This document shows positions 1-10,900 of a DNA stretch of 24,389 nucleotides, piece after piece. The stretch is from Polyrhizophydium stewartii (Eukaryota > Chytridiomycota > Chytridiomycetes > Rhizophydiales). The stretch is from NCBI GenBank assembly GCA_027604665.1, contig JADGIZ010000126.1, positions 1 to 24,389 on the forward strand, given 5' to 3'. Position numbers and translations under genes: made by a program. Numbering within the stretch: position 1 is the stretch's first letter; the number at the start of each line of letters is the position of its first letter. The notes beneath the pieces were generated by a model. It worked only from the letters and a program-made list of their open reading frames with translations, did not search any database and was not told the DNA's origin.

Positions 1-138
1 CCGCCACCCCGCCCCGCTGCCGCGGCCTGGCTGGCCCTTTTCGGGCCTGCCGCCTCGCCTCCCACAGCCCTCCGGGCGCAAGCCGCCTCCCGACGCCTCG
101 CTGACGCCTGGCCGCCGACCGGCCGCCGGCCCGCCCAG
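1..138 (+). other. Partial intron upstream of the first visible clathrin exon
   Basis: This stretch has no ATG and no clathrin-like reading. It carries a GCTGAC branch-point motif at 109-114, as in the other introns of this gene, and ends in CCCAG before the codons for LQTLGIN. I read it as the 3' part of the first intron, with the start codon and roughly 20 N-terminal residues left of the window. The very left end could still hold a few bases of exon 1. Confidence 0.6.
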
Positions 139-3100
139 CTCCAAACGCTGGGCATCAATGCCGCCAACATCGGCTTCAACACCCTCACCATGGAGTCCGA
201 CAGGTACATCTGTGTCCGCGAAAAGGTTGGCGAGCAGAACCAGGTCGTCATCATCGACATGAACCAGCCGCAGAACCTCGTGCGCCGCCCCATCACCGCC
301 GACTCGGCCATCATGAACCCCGTCTCCAACATCATCGCCCTCAAGGGTGGGCTCTCTCTGCCGCGCCTGCGCTGCGATCCGCGTCGCTGTGGCTGATGCG
401 CTTCCGCGGCCTGCCCCTCGCTCGCTCGCTGCTGCAGCCGGCCGCCAGCTGCAGATCTTCAACCTCGAGCTCAAGGCAAAGATCAAGGCACATGCCATGC
501 CCGAGGACGTGGTCTTCTGGAAGTGGGCCACCCCAAAGATGCTCGGCCTCGTCACCGAGACCGCCGTGTTCCACTGGTCGCTCGAGGGCGACTCGGTGCC
601 CGTCAAGGTCTTTGAGCGCCACGCCAGCCTTGCCAGCTCGCAGATCATCAACTATCGCATCAACTCGGACGAAAAGTGGATGGCGCTGATCGGCATCTCC
701 GCCCAGGTGCGTCGTGTTCTCCCTGCCTCTCGGCGCCTCTGCTCTGCTGACCCGCGACCCGTGGACCTTGGCGAGCGCAGCAAGGCCGCGTCGTCGGCAA
801 CATGCAGCTGTTCAACAAGGACCGCGGCGTGTCGCAGCCGCTCGAGGGCCACGCCGCCTCGTTCGCCGAGCTTAAGCTCGACCCGAGCGCGCCTGCCCCG
901 AACAAGCTCTTCACCTTCTCTGTCCGCAGCGCCAACGGCGCCAAGGTGCGCTCCTCACGCGAAGCTGTCGTTATCGCCGTTCTCGGCCCTGCGTCTTCTA
1001 ACCGCCTGTCCCGCCACCGCGCCGAAAACGATGCTGCTGCAGCTGCACATCATCGAGATCGACCACAAGGAGGGCACACCTGTCTTCCAGAAGCGCGCCG
1101 TCGATGTCTTCTTCCCTCCCGAGGCCGTCAACGACTTCCCCGTCGCCATGCAGGTCAGCCGCAAGTACGACATCATCTTCCTGGTCACCAAGTACGGCTT
1201 CATCCATCTCTACGACCTCGAGACTGGCGTGTGCATCTACATGAACCGCATCTCGGGCGACACCATCTTTGTGTCCACGGACCTCGATGCCACGTCGGGC
1301 ATCATTGGTGTCAACCGCAAGGGCCAGGCAAGAGCCCATCGCCCTGCCGACATCGTCTGCGCTCTCGCCGCTGACCTGTCTGGCCTCGCTTGCCACGTGT
1401 TGCCCTGCGCCGGCCCGCCGCCCGCCAGGTTCTCTCGGTCAGCATCGACGAGGACAACCTGATCCCATACGTGCTCAACACGCTGCGCAACCCCGAGCTG
1501 GCGTTCAAGCTCGCCACACGCAACAACCTCCCTGGCGCCGACAGTCTCGTAGTCGAGCGCTTCAACATGTGCCTTCAGACCGGAAACTACTCCGAGGCCG
1601 CCAAGATTGCCGCCACCTCTCCCAGGGTGCGACCGCTCTGTTTCTGCGCTGCCCTCTGGCTCTGTGCGCTGACTGCCTTGTGGCGTGCGGCTCGCAGGCT
1701 ATTCTGCGCACGCCGGCCACCATCGAGCGCTTCAAGCAGATCCCTGTGCCTGCCGGGCAGGTCTCGCCGATCCTGCAGTACTTTGGCATCCTGCTCGAGA
1801 AGGGCGAGCTCAACAAGTTTGAGTCGCTCGAGCTCGCCCGCCCCGTGCTGCAGCAGGGTCGCAAGCAGCTACTCGAAAAGTGGCTCAAGGAGGACAAGCT
1901 CGACTGCAGCGAGGAGCTCGGCGATGTTGTCAAGCAGTTTGACCAGACGCTGGCTCTGTCCGTGTACCTGCGCGCCAACGTGCCGCAAAAGGTCATCTCG
2001 TCGTTTGCCGAGACGGGCCAGTACAACAAGATCATTTTGTACGCCCAGAAGGTCGGCTACCAGCCCGACTACGTCTATCTGCTGCAGTACATTATGCGCA
2101 TCGACCCGGACAAGGGCAGCGAGTTTGCGACCCTGCTGATCAACAACGAGGGCGGCCCTCTCGTCAACCTCGAGGGCATCGTCGACGTCTTTGCGTCGCT
2201 CAACATGGTCCAGCAGGCGACGTCGTTCCTGCTCGACGCGCTCAAGGAGAACAAGCCCGAGCATGCCGCGTTGCAGACCCGCCTCCTTGAGATGAACTTG
2301 CTGCACGCACCGCAGGTGGCCGACGCCATCCTCGGCAACGAGATGTTCACGCACTATGACCGCGCCTACATTGCCTCGCTCTGCGAGAAGGCCGGCCTGT
2401 TCCAGCGGGTCCGTTGCGCCTTTGACCCGCTTTCGCGCGCGCCGTGCTGACATGCGTCGTGTGCGCAGGCGCTCGAGCACTACACGGACATCTTTGACAT
2501 CAAGCGCACGATTGTTCACACGCACCTGCTCAACCCCGACGTGAGACACTGCGGCTGGCGGCTGGTGTGGTCCTGGCCTTTCGAAGCACTTGCTGACTCT
2601 GTACTCGCTCTCTGTCGACGCATTCTCAGTGGGTCATTGCCTACTTTGGCCGCCTCTCGGTCGACCAGTCGCTCGAGTGCCTCAAGGAGATGTTGGCAAA
2701 CAACATCCGCCAGAACCTGCAGATTGTGGTCAAGATTGCGACAAAGTACGCCGAGCAGCTTGGGCCCTCGAACCTGATCAACCTGTTCGAGGCAAACAAG
2801 ACCTTTGAGGGTAAACCCGTGCTTGCCCGCTCGCCCAGCCGGTGGTGGCGTCGGCGTGATGCCGCCGGCCGCACCCCTGCTGACAAGTCCACGCCGTGAC
2901 ATTCAGGTCTGTACTACTTCCTCGGCGCCATCGTCAACTTCAGCCAGGACCCAGAGGTCCACTTCAAGTACATCCAGGCTGCGTGCCGCACGGGTCAGCT
3001 CAAGGAGGTCGAGCGCATTTGCCGCGAGAGCAACTGCTACGACCCCGAGAAGGTCAAGAACTTCCTCAAGGTTGGTTGGCTCGATTCATCGTCCAGCGCC

Positions 3101-6100
3101 GTCTTTGCTTGCATGACACAGCTGACCACCTGCGCTGCCGTACCGTCTCTGCTGCCGTCTGCGAGTAGGAAGCCAAGCTCCAGGACCAGCTGCCTCTCAT
3201 CATCGTGTGCGATCGCTTCAACTTTGTCCACGATCTCATTCTGTTCCTGTACCAGAGCGGCATGACCAAGTACATTGAGATCTACGTGCAAAAGGTCAAC
3301 TCTTCGCGCACACCCGAGGTCATTGGCGCGCTCATGGACGTCGACTGTGACGAGAATATCATCAAGAACCTGCTTCTGTCCGTGACCGGCCCCATTCCCG
3401 TCGACCGCCTCGTCGAGGAGACCGAGAAGCGCAACCGCCTCAAGATTGCGCTGCCCTGGCTCGAGACCAAGGCCCGTGAGGGCAGCGTCGATCCTGCAGT
3501 GTACAACGCGCTTGGCAAGATCTACATCGACACCAACAACAACGCCGAGACGTTCCTCAAGACCAACCAGGTGCGGCGGCCATGAAAGCTGATGTCCGCT
3601 GATTTGCTCGTTGTGTGGCTGACGCGCAGATGGTCGCCGCAGTACTACGACGCCCTCACGGTCGGAAAGCACTGCGAGCGCAAGGACCCCTACCTTGCCT
3701 TCATTGCATACGAGCGCGGCCGCTGCGACCACGAGCTCATCCGGCTCACAAACGAGAACTCCATGTTCAAGCACCAGGCGCGCTACCTGGTTGTCCGCCG
3801 GGACGGCGACCTGTGGGCCAATGTCCTGCGCATCGACAACCAGTTCCGCCGCCAGCTTGTCGACCAGGTCGTGGCCACTGCCCTGCCCGAGACCCAGGAT
3901 CCCGAGGACGTGTCGGCGACGGTCAAGGCGTTCATGGCCGCGGACCTGCCCAACGAGCTGATTGAGCTGCTCGAGAAGCTCGTGCTCGAGGGCTCGGCCT
4001 TCAGCGACAACCGCAACTTGCAGAACCTGCTGATCCTGACGGCCATCAAGGCCGACAAGACGCGCGTGATGGACTACATCAAGCGCCTCAACAACTACGA
4101 CGCGCCAGACATTGCCAACATCGCCGTCGGCAGCGAGCTGTATGAGGAGGCGTTCACCATCTATAACAAGTACGAGCAGTTTGTCAACGGCATCACGGTC
4201 CTGATCGCCAACATCAAAAACATTGACCGCGCCCACGAGTATGCCGAGCGCGTCGACCAGGGCGAGGTGTGGAGCAAGCTGGCCAAGGCCCAGCTCGACG
4301 ACCTGCGCGTCCACGAGGCGATTGGTGCGTTGGCGCGTGTTTGGCGGCGCAAGCGACTCGCGCTGTTAGGGCCTTGACTGACTCTGACTGGATGGCATGC
4401 GATGGCAGAGTCGTACCTGCGCGCGGACGACTTTGCCAACTTTGCCGAGGTGATCCACGTTGCCGGCCGCGCCAACAAGTACGAGGATCTCGTGCGGTTC
4501 CTGCAGACGGCGCGCAAGACCGTTCGCGAGCCGATGGTCGAGAGCGAGCTCATCTTTGCGTATGCCAAGACGGCGCGTCTTGCAGACCTCGAGGACTTTA
4601 TCTCGTCGCCCAACCTCGCCAACATCTCCAATGTTGGCGACCGCTGCTTCGACGAGAAGATGTTTGAGGCGGCCAAGATCCTCTTCAGCAGCGTTTCCAA
4701 CTGGGCACGGCTCGCGTCGACGCTCGTTCACTTGCATGAGTACCAGGCGGCGGTGGACTGCGCGCGCAAGGCCAACTCGACCAAGTGAGCCCGGTCGCTC
4801 CGCTCAAATGTGCGATATGGATGCGCTGACCAGTCTGTTTCGCTCACTTGCAGGGTCTGGAAGGAGGTCAACTCGGCGTGTGTTGAGAACGCCGAGTTCC
4901 GGCTGGCGCAGATTTGCGGCCTGCACCTGATTGTGCATGCCGAGGAGCTCGAAGAGCTCGTGCGGCTGTACGAGCACCGCGGCAACTTTGACGAGCTCAT
5001 GCAGCTGCTCGAGGCCGGTCTTGGCCTGGAGCGCGCGCACATGGGCATGTTCACGGAGCTGGCGATTCTGTACTCGAAGCACCGTGCCGAGCGGCTGCTC
5101 GAGCACCTGCGCCTGTTCTGGCAGCGCATCAACATCCCCAAGGTCATCCGCGCGTGCGAGACGGCGCATCTGTGGGCGGAGCTCGTCTTCCTTTACACAC
5201 ACTACGACGAGTACGACAATGCCGTGCTCACCATCATGTCGCACTCTGCCGACGCCTGGGACCACGCAGCCTTCAAGGACGCCCTTGTCAAGGTCAACAA
5301 CCTCGAGATCTACTACAAGGCGGGTCGCCGCCTCCTGTTCTGTTGTCCTTGCACATGCCCGCTCTGCTGACACTTGCCCGACGGGCTCGGCATGCAGGCG
5401 CTTCGCTTCTATCTGGAGGAGCAGCCGCTCATGATCAACGACCTGCTCGTCGTGCTCACGCCGAGGATCGACCACACGCGCGTCGTGCAGCTCTTCCAGA
5501 AGACCAACAACCTGCCGCTGATCAAGCCGTACCTGATCTCGGCGCAGCAGGTGCGGCAGCTTTCGCCAGCGATCTCTGGCCAGGCGTCTGTGTGGGCTCG
5601 CGGCTGACAATGCGGCCATGTGCTGCGTTTGGTATCTGCTGCAGGCAAACAACGCCGCCATCAACACGGCATACAACGACCTGCTGATCGAGGAGGAGGA
5701 CTTCAAGTCCCTGCGCGACTCGATCGAGAACTTTGACAACTTTGACAACCTGGCGCTTGCGCAGCGCCTGGAGAAGCACGAGCTGCTTGAGTTCCGGCGC
5801 ATTGCCGCGGTTCTTTACAAGGCAAGCGAGCGCACATGCGCTGGCTGCTGCGCCGTGATGTGTGGCGAGGCGAGAGCGGTTTGCTGACCTGGTGTGGGGT
5901 GCTGGTGCGTCCCGTGCCCGGGTTGCGTTAAACAGAAAAACAGGCGCTGGAAGCAGTCGATTGCGCTGTCCAAGAAGGACCGCCTGTTCAAGGACGCCAT
6001 GGAGACTGCCGCCGAGTCCAAGGACGCCGAGATTGCCGAGGAGCTGCTGCAGTACTTCATCGAGGCGGACCGCAAGGACTGCTTTGCGGCGTGCCTGTAC

Positions 6101-6466
6101 ACGTGCTACGACCTGCTCCGCCCCGACGTGATCCTCGAGATTGCCTGGCGCAACAAGCTGCAGGATGCGGCGATGCCGTACGTCATCCAGATTGTGCGCG
6201 AGACGCTCACGCGCGTCGAGGTGCTCGAGAAGGCCAACCAGGAGCGCTCGGTCAAGGAGGTCGAGAAGGAGAAGCAGGACTCGGCCATGGTTGGCCTCGG
6301 CGCGCCGCTGATGATCACGTATGGCGGCGTCCCGGCACCCGCGCAACCCGTCTACGGCGCCGGCCTTGGCGCCCAGCAGGTGCCGACTGCCCAGCCGCAG
6401 GGCTTTGGCATGCCTGCCCAGGCGGCCAGCGGATACGCCGGCCTCAACGGCTTCCAGACCTTCTGA
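139..6466 (+). CDS. CHC1: Clathrin heavy chain (5' partial, 16 visible exons)
   Basis: The heavy chain forms the three-legged triskelion that coats vesicles at the plasma membrane, trans-Golgi and endosomes. The spliced product has about 1679 residues and matches the family from its first beta-propeller blade (GINAANIGF, then [19 protein letters not shown]) through the propeller, linker and alpha-solenoid CHCR repeats to the trimerisation region ([32 protein letters not shown]). Only about 20 N-terminal residues are missing, against a usual total near 1675. Introns, placed by frame and homology: 347-437, 707-780, 946-1042, 1328-1428, 1627-1697, 2409-2468, 2541-2629, 2811-2906, 3071-3168, 3571-3642, 4325-4408, 4785-4853, 5320-5397, 5551-5644, 5822-5935. 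Exons sum to 1680 codons including the stop. Nearly all introns contain GCTGAC, and three use a GC donor. The C-terminal tail reads PLMIT where animal clathrin has QLMLT, the Hsc70-recruiting motif. Confidence 0.97.
1328..1428 (+). other. GC-AG intron in the clathrin gene
   Basis: The exon ends ...GGCCAG and the intron begins GCAAGA; it ends CCGCCAG before GTTCTCTCG. No GT lies near the frame-correct junction. The spliced product reads [14 protein letters not shown], the unbroken family sequence. A GCTGACC branch motif lies about 50 nt before the acceptor. Confidence 0.88.
5320..5397 (+). other. GC-AG intron in the clathrin gene
   Basis: Family alignment needs the junction LEIYYK-ALRFYLE. 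The only frame-correct donor is AAG|GCGGGT, with acceptor CATGCAG|GCGCTT. The nearby GT at 5324 would shift the frame. A GCTGAC branch motif is present at 5366-5371. Confidence 0.8.
5822..5935 (+). other. GC-AG intron in the clathrin gene
   Basis: Donor AAG|GCAAGC fits the known GC-donor consensus. The acceptor is GTTAAACAG, giving [13 protein letters not shown] in frame. The later AG at 5943 would break the frame. A GCTGAC branch motif lies at 5883-5888. Confidence 0.85.
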
Positions 6467-6690
6467 GCTGCCGCCGTCGTGTCTGGACTTGACACCCGCC
6501 CTCGCTACGCCTCTCCTTTGTCCCACGCTTCACCCCCTCTTTCCTTCTGTTCCTCTTGCGCACTGCTCTCATGCACGGCGGATCCAGCGATGCCCCTCGC
6601 CCCTTCAGCACGAATGAACGCCGGCGAGACGCTTTGCGGATCAGCGCGCGCCAAATGTCAGGCTGAAATGCCTGACAGACCGACCCAGCC
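6467..6690 (+). promoter_or_regulatory. Clathrin 3' flank / SDE2 promoter and leader
   Basis: These 224 bp between the clathrin stop and the SDE2 start hold no convincing ORF. A pyrimidine-rich tract covers about 6501-6558; such tracts are common near fungal transcription starts, so it may mark the SDE2 start region. An out-of-frame ATG at 6668 opens a short upstream ORF that overlaps the SDE2 start. No TATA box is evident. Confidence 0.4.
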
Positions 6691-7932
6691 ATGTCCCAGC
6701 CGACAGCGTCGCCGACGCCGACGCAGGTCGTGGTCCGCATCGGCGCGCCGCACGCGCCGCTCTGCCTTGCACCCGCGGCGGGCGTGCTCGCGACGGTCGA
6801 GAGCATCAAGACCCTGGTTGCCGAGCGTCTCGGCTGGCCAGCGGCCGCCGCGGCAAGCTTTGCGTTGTGCGCCGAGTCTGGCCGGCATGTTGCGTCGACG
6901 GCGACGCTGGCGCAGCTTGCAGCGCGGGCGGGCGTGCAGTCCTGCGGCGCCTTCCCGACGGTGCTGAGCGTCGTGCCGCTGCTGCGCGGCGGCAAGGGCG
7001 GCTTTGGCAGCATGCTGCGTGCCCAGGGTGGCCGCATGGCCTCGAGGAAAATCACCAACAACGACTCGTGCCGGGACCTCTCTGGCCGTCGCATCAAGAC
7101 GGTCAACGATGCCAAAGCGTGAGTCTGAGCATGGAGGCGGAGGAGGTTTCTTGATTCCAATTGTTTCTTGTTGCCTATCCCGGGCACCTTGACTGAGCCG
7201 GTGCTGACTCTTGATGCAATTCGATCCTCTGCGCTTTTGTGAAATGGTTGCGATGCCAGGCTCGCCGAGTACATCCAAAAGGAGGGTGAGCGCCAGCGCC
7301 AGCGCCGAGAAAAGGTTGAAAAGAAGATCGCCGAGGGGCTGAAGGAGCCGGCGCCCAAGAAAATCCGCTTCGACGACACGGCGTTTGAGAATGCGCACGA
7401 GGAGGCCATCGAGTCCGTCTCGAGTGCCGTCGAGCAGGGTCTCCGCCGCGTGGGATCCGCTGCCGCTGCGCCGGCGGTGCCGGCGCCTAAGGCGAAGCCT
7501 GCTGCGGCTGCCGCCAAGAAGCGGCTGGCGATGTGGTGGGTTTAGCTTGCGTGTTGGGCCGATCTGGCTGCTTGATGCGCTTTTGATGACACTTGGCGAT
7601 GCAGGGATGAGCTCGACGGCGAGGATGAGGACGAGGGCGAGGAAGCGGAGCCGGCTCAAGCCGAGGACCAGGGCGAGGCCTCTGGATCTGACGCAAAGGC
7701 GGAGCCGGCTGCTTCCGAGTCTTCGGAACCCGAGGCCGCTGCGGTTGTGCCCGAGCCGCCCGCTGAGGAGACTGAGGACTCCAAGGCCGAGGCGAAGGAC
7801 GCCCATCTCAGCGACAAGCAGGAGCAGGGCGGCGGCCGTCAAGGCCGGTCTCGCCGCGCCACCGCCGAGAGCGCCTTGGCCAAGGAGGCTGCTGCGGCGA
7901 CACCCAAACGCAGGTCAAAGCGTTCTCGCTGA
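6691..7932 (+). CDS. SDE2: SDE2: ubiquitin-fold precursor, splicing and genome-stability factor
   Basis: Sde2 is made as a ubiquitin-like domain fused to a C-terminal part. Deubiquitinases cut after a Gly-Gly, releasing a Lys-starting protein which in fission yeast joins the spliceosome and supports excision of selected introns; in human cells it acts at replication forks. Here the divergent ubiquitin fold covers about residues 11-99, and the diagnostic [10 protein letters not shown] follows at 100-109 (cut expected after Gly101). The family signature [21 protein letters not shown] is interrupted by intron 7119-7259. A charged helical stretch follows, then an acidic Glu/Ala-rich region and a basic tail. 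The second intron is 7536-7604. The spliced length is 343 residues. I see no SAP domain at the C-terminus, unlike human SDE2. The gene is convergent with rotatin, with 47 bp between the stops. Confidence 0.93.
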
Positions 7933-7979
7933 GCGGTGTTGTCGCCCATTGATTCATTGTGCATCGAGGCGTGATCCGT

Positions 7980-10900
7980 TCAGGACACATGCCGCAGCGC
8001 CTGCGAGGTGTTGCGCAGCGTCTCCATCAGAAGCTCGGCTTCCTCGCGCGGCAGCTCTGTGCCGCCGTCTGATCTGCTCGAATGAACCGCGCCGCCGCCA
8101 AGGTGGCTCGCGTGCTCTGAATGAGGGTCTGTCAGCGGTAATGGCACCATCTCGCGCGGCTGCACCCAGCAGACACACCGTGACGCAACCGGGCCTCGAG
8201 CCGCTCGAGGCTGCTCGCAAGGCCTGCCTGCTTGAATGCCGTCTTGGCCTTTTCGCTGTCGTAGAGCAGCACCCATACAAACGATGACGCCGGCGCCAGG
8301 AGCCGCAGTGACTTACTCTCGAGCATTACCCGGATCAAGTCCAGCAGCCCGTCTTCGCCACCGTCAGCCGCTGGCCGTGTGCCGTTGCCGTTGCCGGCAT
8401 CCGTCTCACCGTGAGCCAGCAGATGAGCCTTGTTCTCGCGCACGAGCGCCACGTTGCGCAGGAGCAGTAACGCCGCGCGGCGGAGAGTCTGGCTCTTGGA
8501 TCCAAGCATCTCCGTGATCTGCTGCGTCATGCCTGCTGTCCCTGTCAGCTTCCCATCGGTGCCGCCGAAACAAATAAACACCGCCGTGCTTGCCTGCGAT
8601 GCGCAAGAGCCCCGTCTGGCCGTCTGTCGAAAACGTTGTGTTCACGAAAAGCTGCATGATCGCCTCGGCTCTGGCCGTATCGCGCACCCGCCGTGCTTGC
8701 GCCAGAAGCACCGACATGTCTGCGAGTGCGCCAATCTTTGCCAAGGAACAATGAGTCAGACGCCAGTCTCCATCGCGATGATGCAGACAGCCAACATCTC
8801 CCGCGTCCCATCCGAGCATTTACCAACCTTGAAGAGCACCGTGCGGCACGACTTTTCCAGGACCAGCAGCTTGAGCACCTCGATGCACGCCAAAAACTCG
8901 GACAGCGGCTGTGCCGGGTCCTTGATCACCTTCAACACGGCGTCAATCGCGCCGCCCGCGGACGAGGACGAACTCGGCGGTCGCGAACCCGCCGTGGCGT
9001 GCTTCAGTCCGACAATCGCCCGCTTTCCCAGGTCGTGGTTTGCCGCGAGGTTGCACATGCACCCGAGCGTCTCCAGCACCAGATGCTCCCGTGCCTCTCG
9101 CAACAACAGAATCTGCGCAAACAGCGGGATGACCTTTTGGTCCACCCCAGCAGCCTCAGACAAGCAAGTCAGCATATCATGCAGCGACCGTCGTGCTCTC
9201 ACGTGCAACGCGCTTACCTTGGCCAACGATGAACCGGCGAACAGATGCCGCAGCAAGCTCACGGCAAGGAACAGCTCGTTCTGGCGGTTGTCATCGAGTT
9301 TTCCATTCTACCACCGAACCAGCATCAGCGGCAGATCTGGCGGTCGGTGCACGCCTGCGCATCCTTGTGCGCTCACCGAGCTTGCCATCATGGTCTGGCG
9401 GGACTTTTGCACAAGTTGCTTCGGCAGCTGGGCTGCATCCGCATTCGTCAGCCGCAGCCTTGCGCGGATTGCCTGCACAACAGGCAAGGAGCCTCACCCG
9501 CAAGAGCGCCTTGCTTGGCAAACTCGCACCTCCCGAGCAGGCACTGCAGTGCGAGCCTGACCGACTCGACCAGCACCTGGTCGGCGATGTCGATATCACG
9601 CACAACAAACCGAAGAAGACTCGAGAGGATACTGGATCCGATGCTCGTAGAGGCTGTGTTTGTCGCCGTTGCGCCGCCCTGGCCCGCCGCCTGCACCGCA
9701 TTTCCGCTTCCCGTGCCGGAGCGCGCGAGCAGCCGAGGCAGCCCCCGCGCAGCAGGGGTCTCGAACAACGACTCGAGATTGAGAGGAACCACCTCGCCAA
9801 AGTGCAGCGAGAACAGCCGCGCGAGGAGCAAGTGTGCCGAGCGATACGCGGCAGCATTGTCCCTGCGCTCCAGTGCAATCGCGGCAAACTGCAGGATCGC
9901 CTCGCCTCCCGACTTGTGAGAGAACATGCGGCACAGACCCGCTGGATTGAGTGCCGATGCGTCAATCAGCACGGCTGACAGAACACCAAAGATGGCCGCG
10001 GCAGCGTCCCAGCCTGCATCGGCAATCGAAGCGTGGTGGCCAGCGCTGCTGCCACCGCCAGATGCTTCGCCTAGCAGGAGCCACAGATCGCAGGCGGCCT
10101 GGTCAATGAAGTTCAGGAGGTCCGTGTGGCCGAGTAGCATGTTTCGCAGCGACTCGCTGTCAAAGACGAGCAAGTGCACAGACCGAAGCACGCTGGCGAC
10201 GATCTGCAGCGCGCTGCGCTCATACACACGACGCCAGTGCGCCGCCTCAATCAGACGCAGCGTTGGTGTCACTGCATGGGCAGAGTCGCCGTGTGTCTGA
10301 TCGGGCACTGCGTTCAAGTCGCGATGCTGCCCCAACCAGCCGCCTGCTCGCGAAAGGGGGTCGAGCTCATCGATTGTTCTCCGCAGCTGAGCGTGCTCAA
10401 AGAGTAGCGACCATGGCGTCGGCGTCAGCATCTTCGCGCCGACGTATGCTGGCAGCACGGCGGCGAGATTCAGCAGCAGCTCAGAGAGAGCTTCCAACAT
10501 GGCCAGATCGCGGCGATGGCGAGGCATCAGATCGGCGAGCTGGTCAAAGAAGCCGCTCCCCTCAAAGATTTTGGCCAAATCGCCGATGCGATACGCCGAT
10601 CCGGTGCTCGTGTGAGTCGCGTCAACTTGCGAGCCAACAACGCCTGCGCTGCTGCTTGCAATGCTCGTGAGCCCCACTTGGCTGGGCACGCCCGGCATTT
10701 CCGACGAAGACGATGCCAAGTTCTCCGCGGTGCCTGTGCACGTGTTACAGTAGTCAGTCATGTCAGCCTGCATCGGCTCAGCGGGGAGCGGCCATCGCGG
10801 ATGAGCAGCATCAAGACGCACCGTGACAAAAAGCGACCGTAAAGTTATTGATGATGATGAGGGCCTCCTTTCTGTTGCAGCTGCTCTGCTCCGGGTCGAG

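Noticed and set aside
3037..4314. 425-codon open frame on the minus strand inside clathrin
   Set aside because: It mirrors the clathrin exons and crosses their introns. GC-rich third positions create long antisense frames. It has no domain and no splice logic.
8311..8316. Perfect GTAAGT donor on the minus strand within rotatin
   Set aside because: The downstream coding sequence continues colinear with the family C-terminus and no suitable acceptor restores the frame, so this is a cryptic site in an exon.
8430..9560. 376-codon plus-strand frame inside rotatin
   Set aside because: It runs across rotatin exons and introns in antisense and has a Ser/Arg/Ala-rich, domain-free product.
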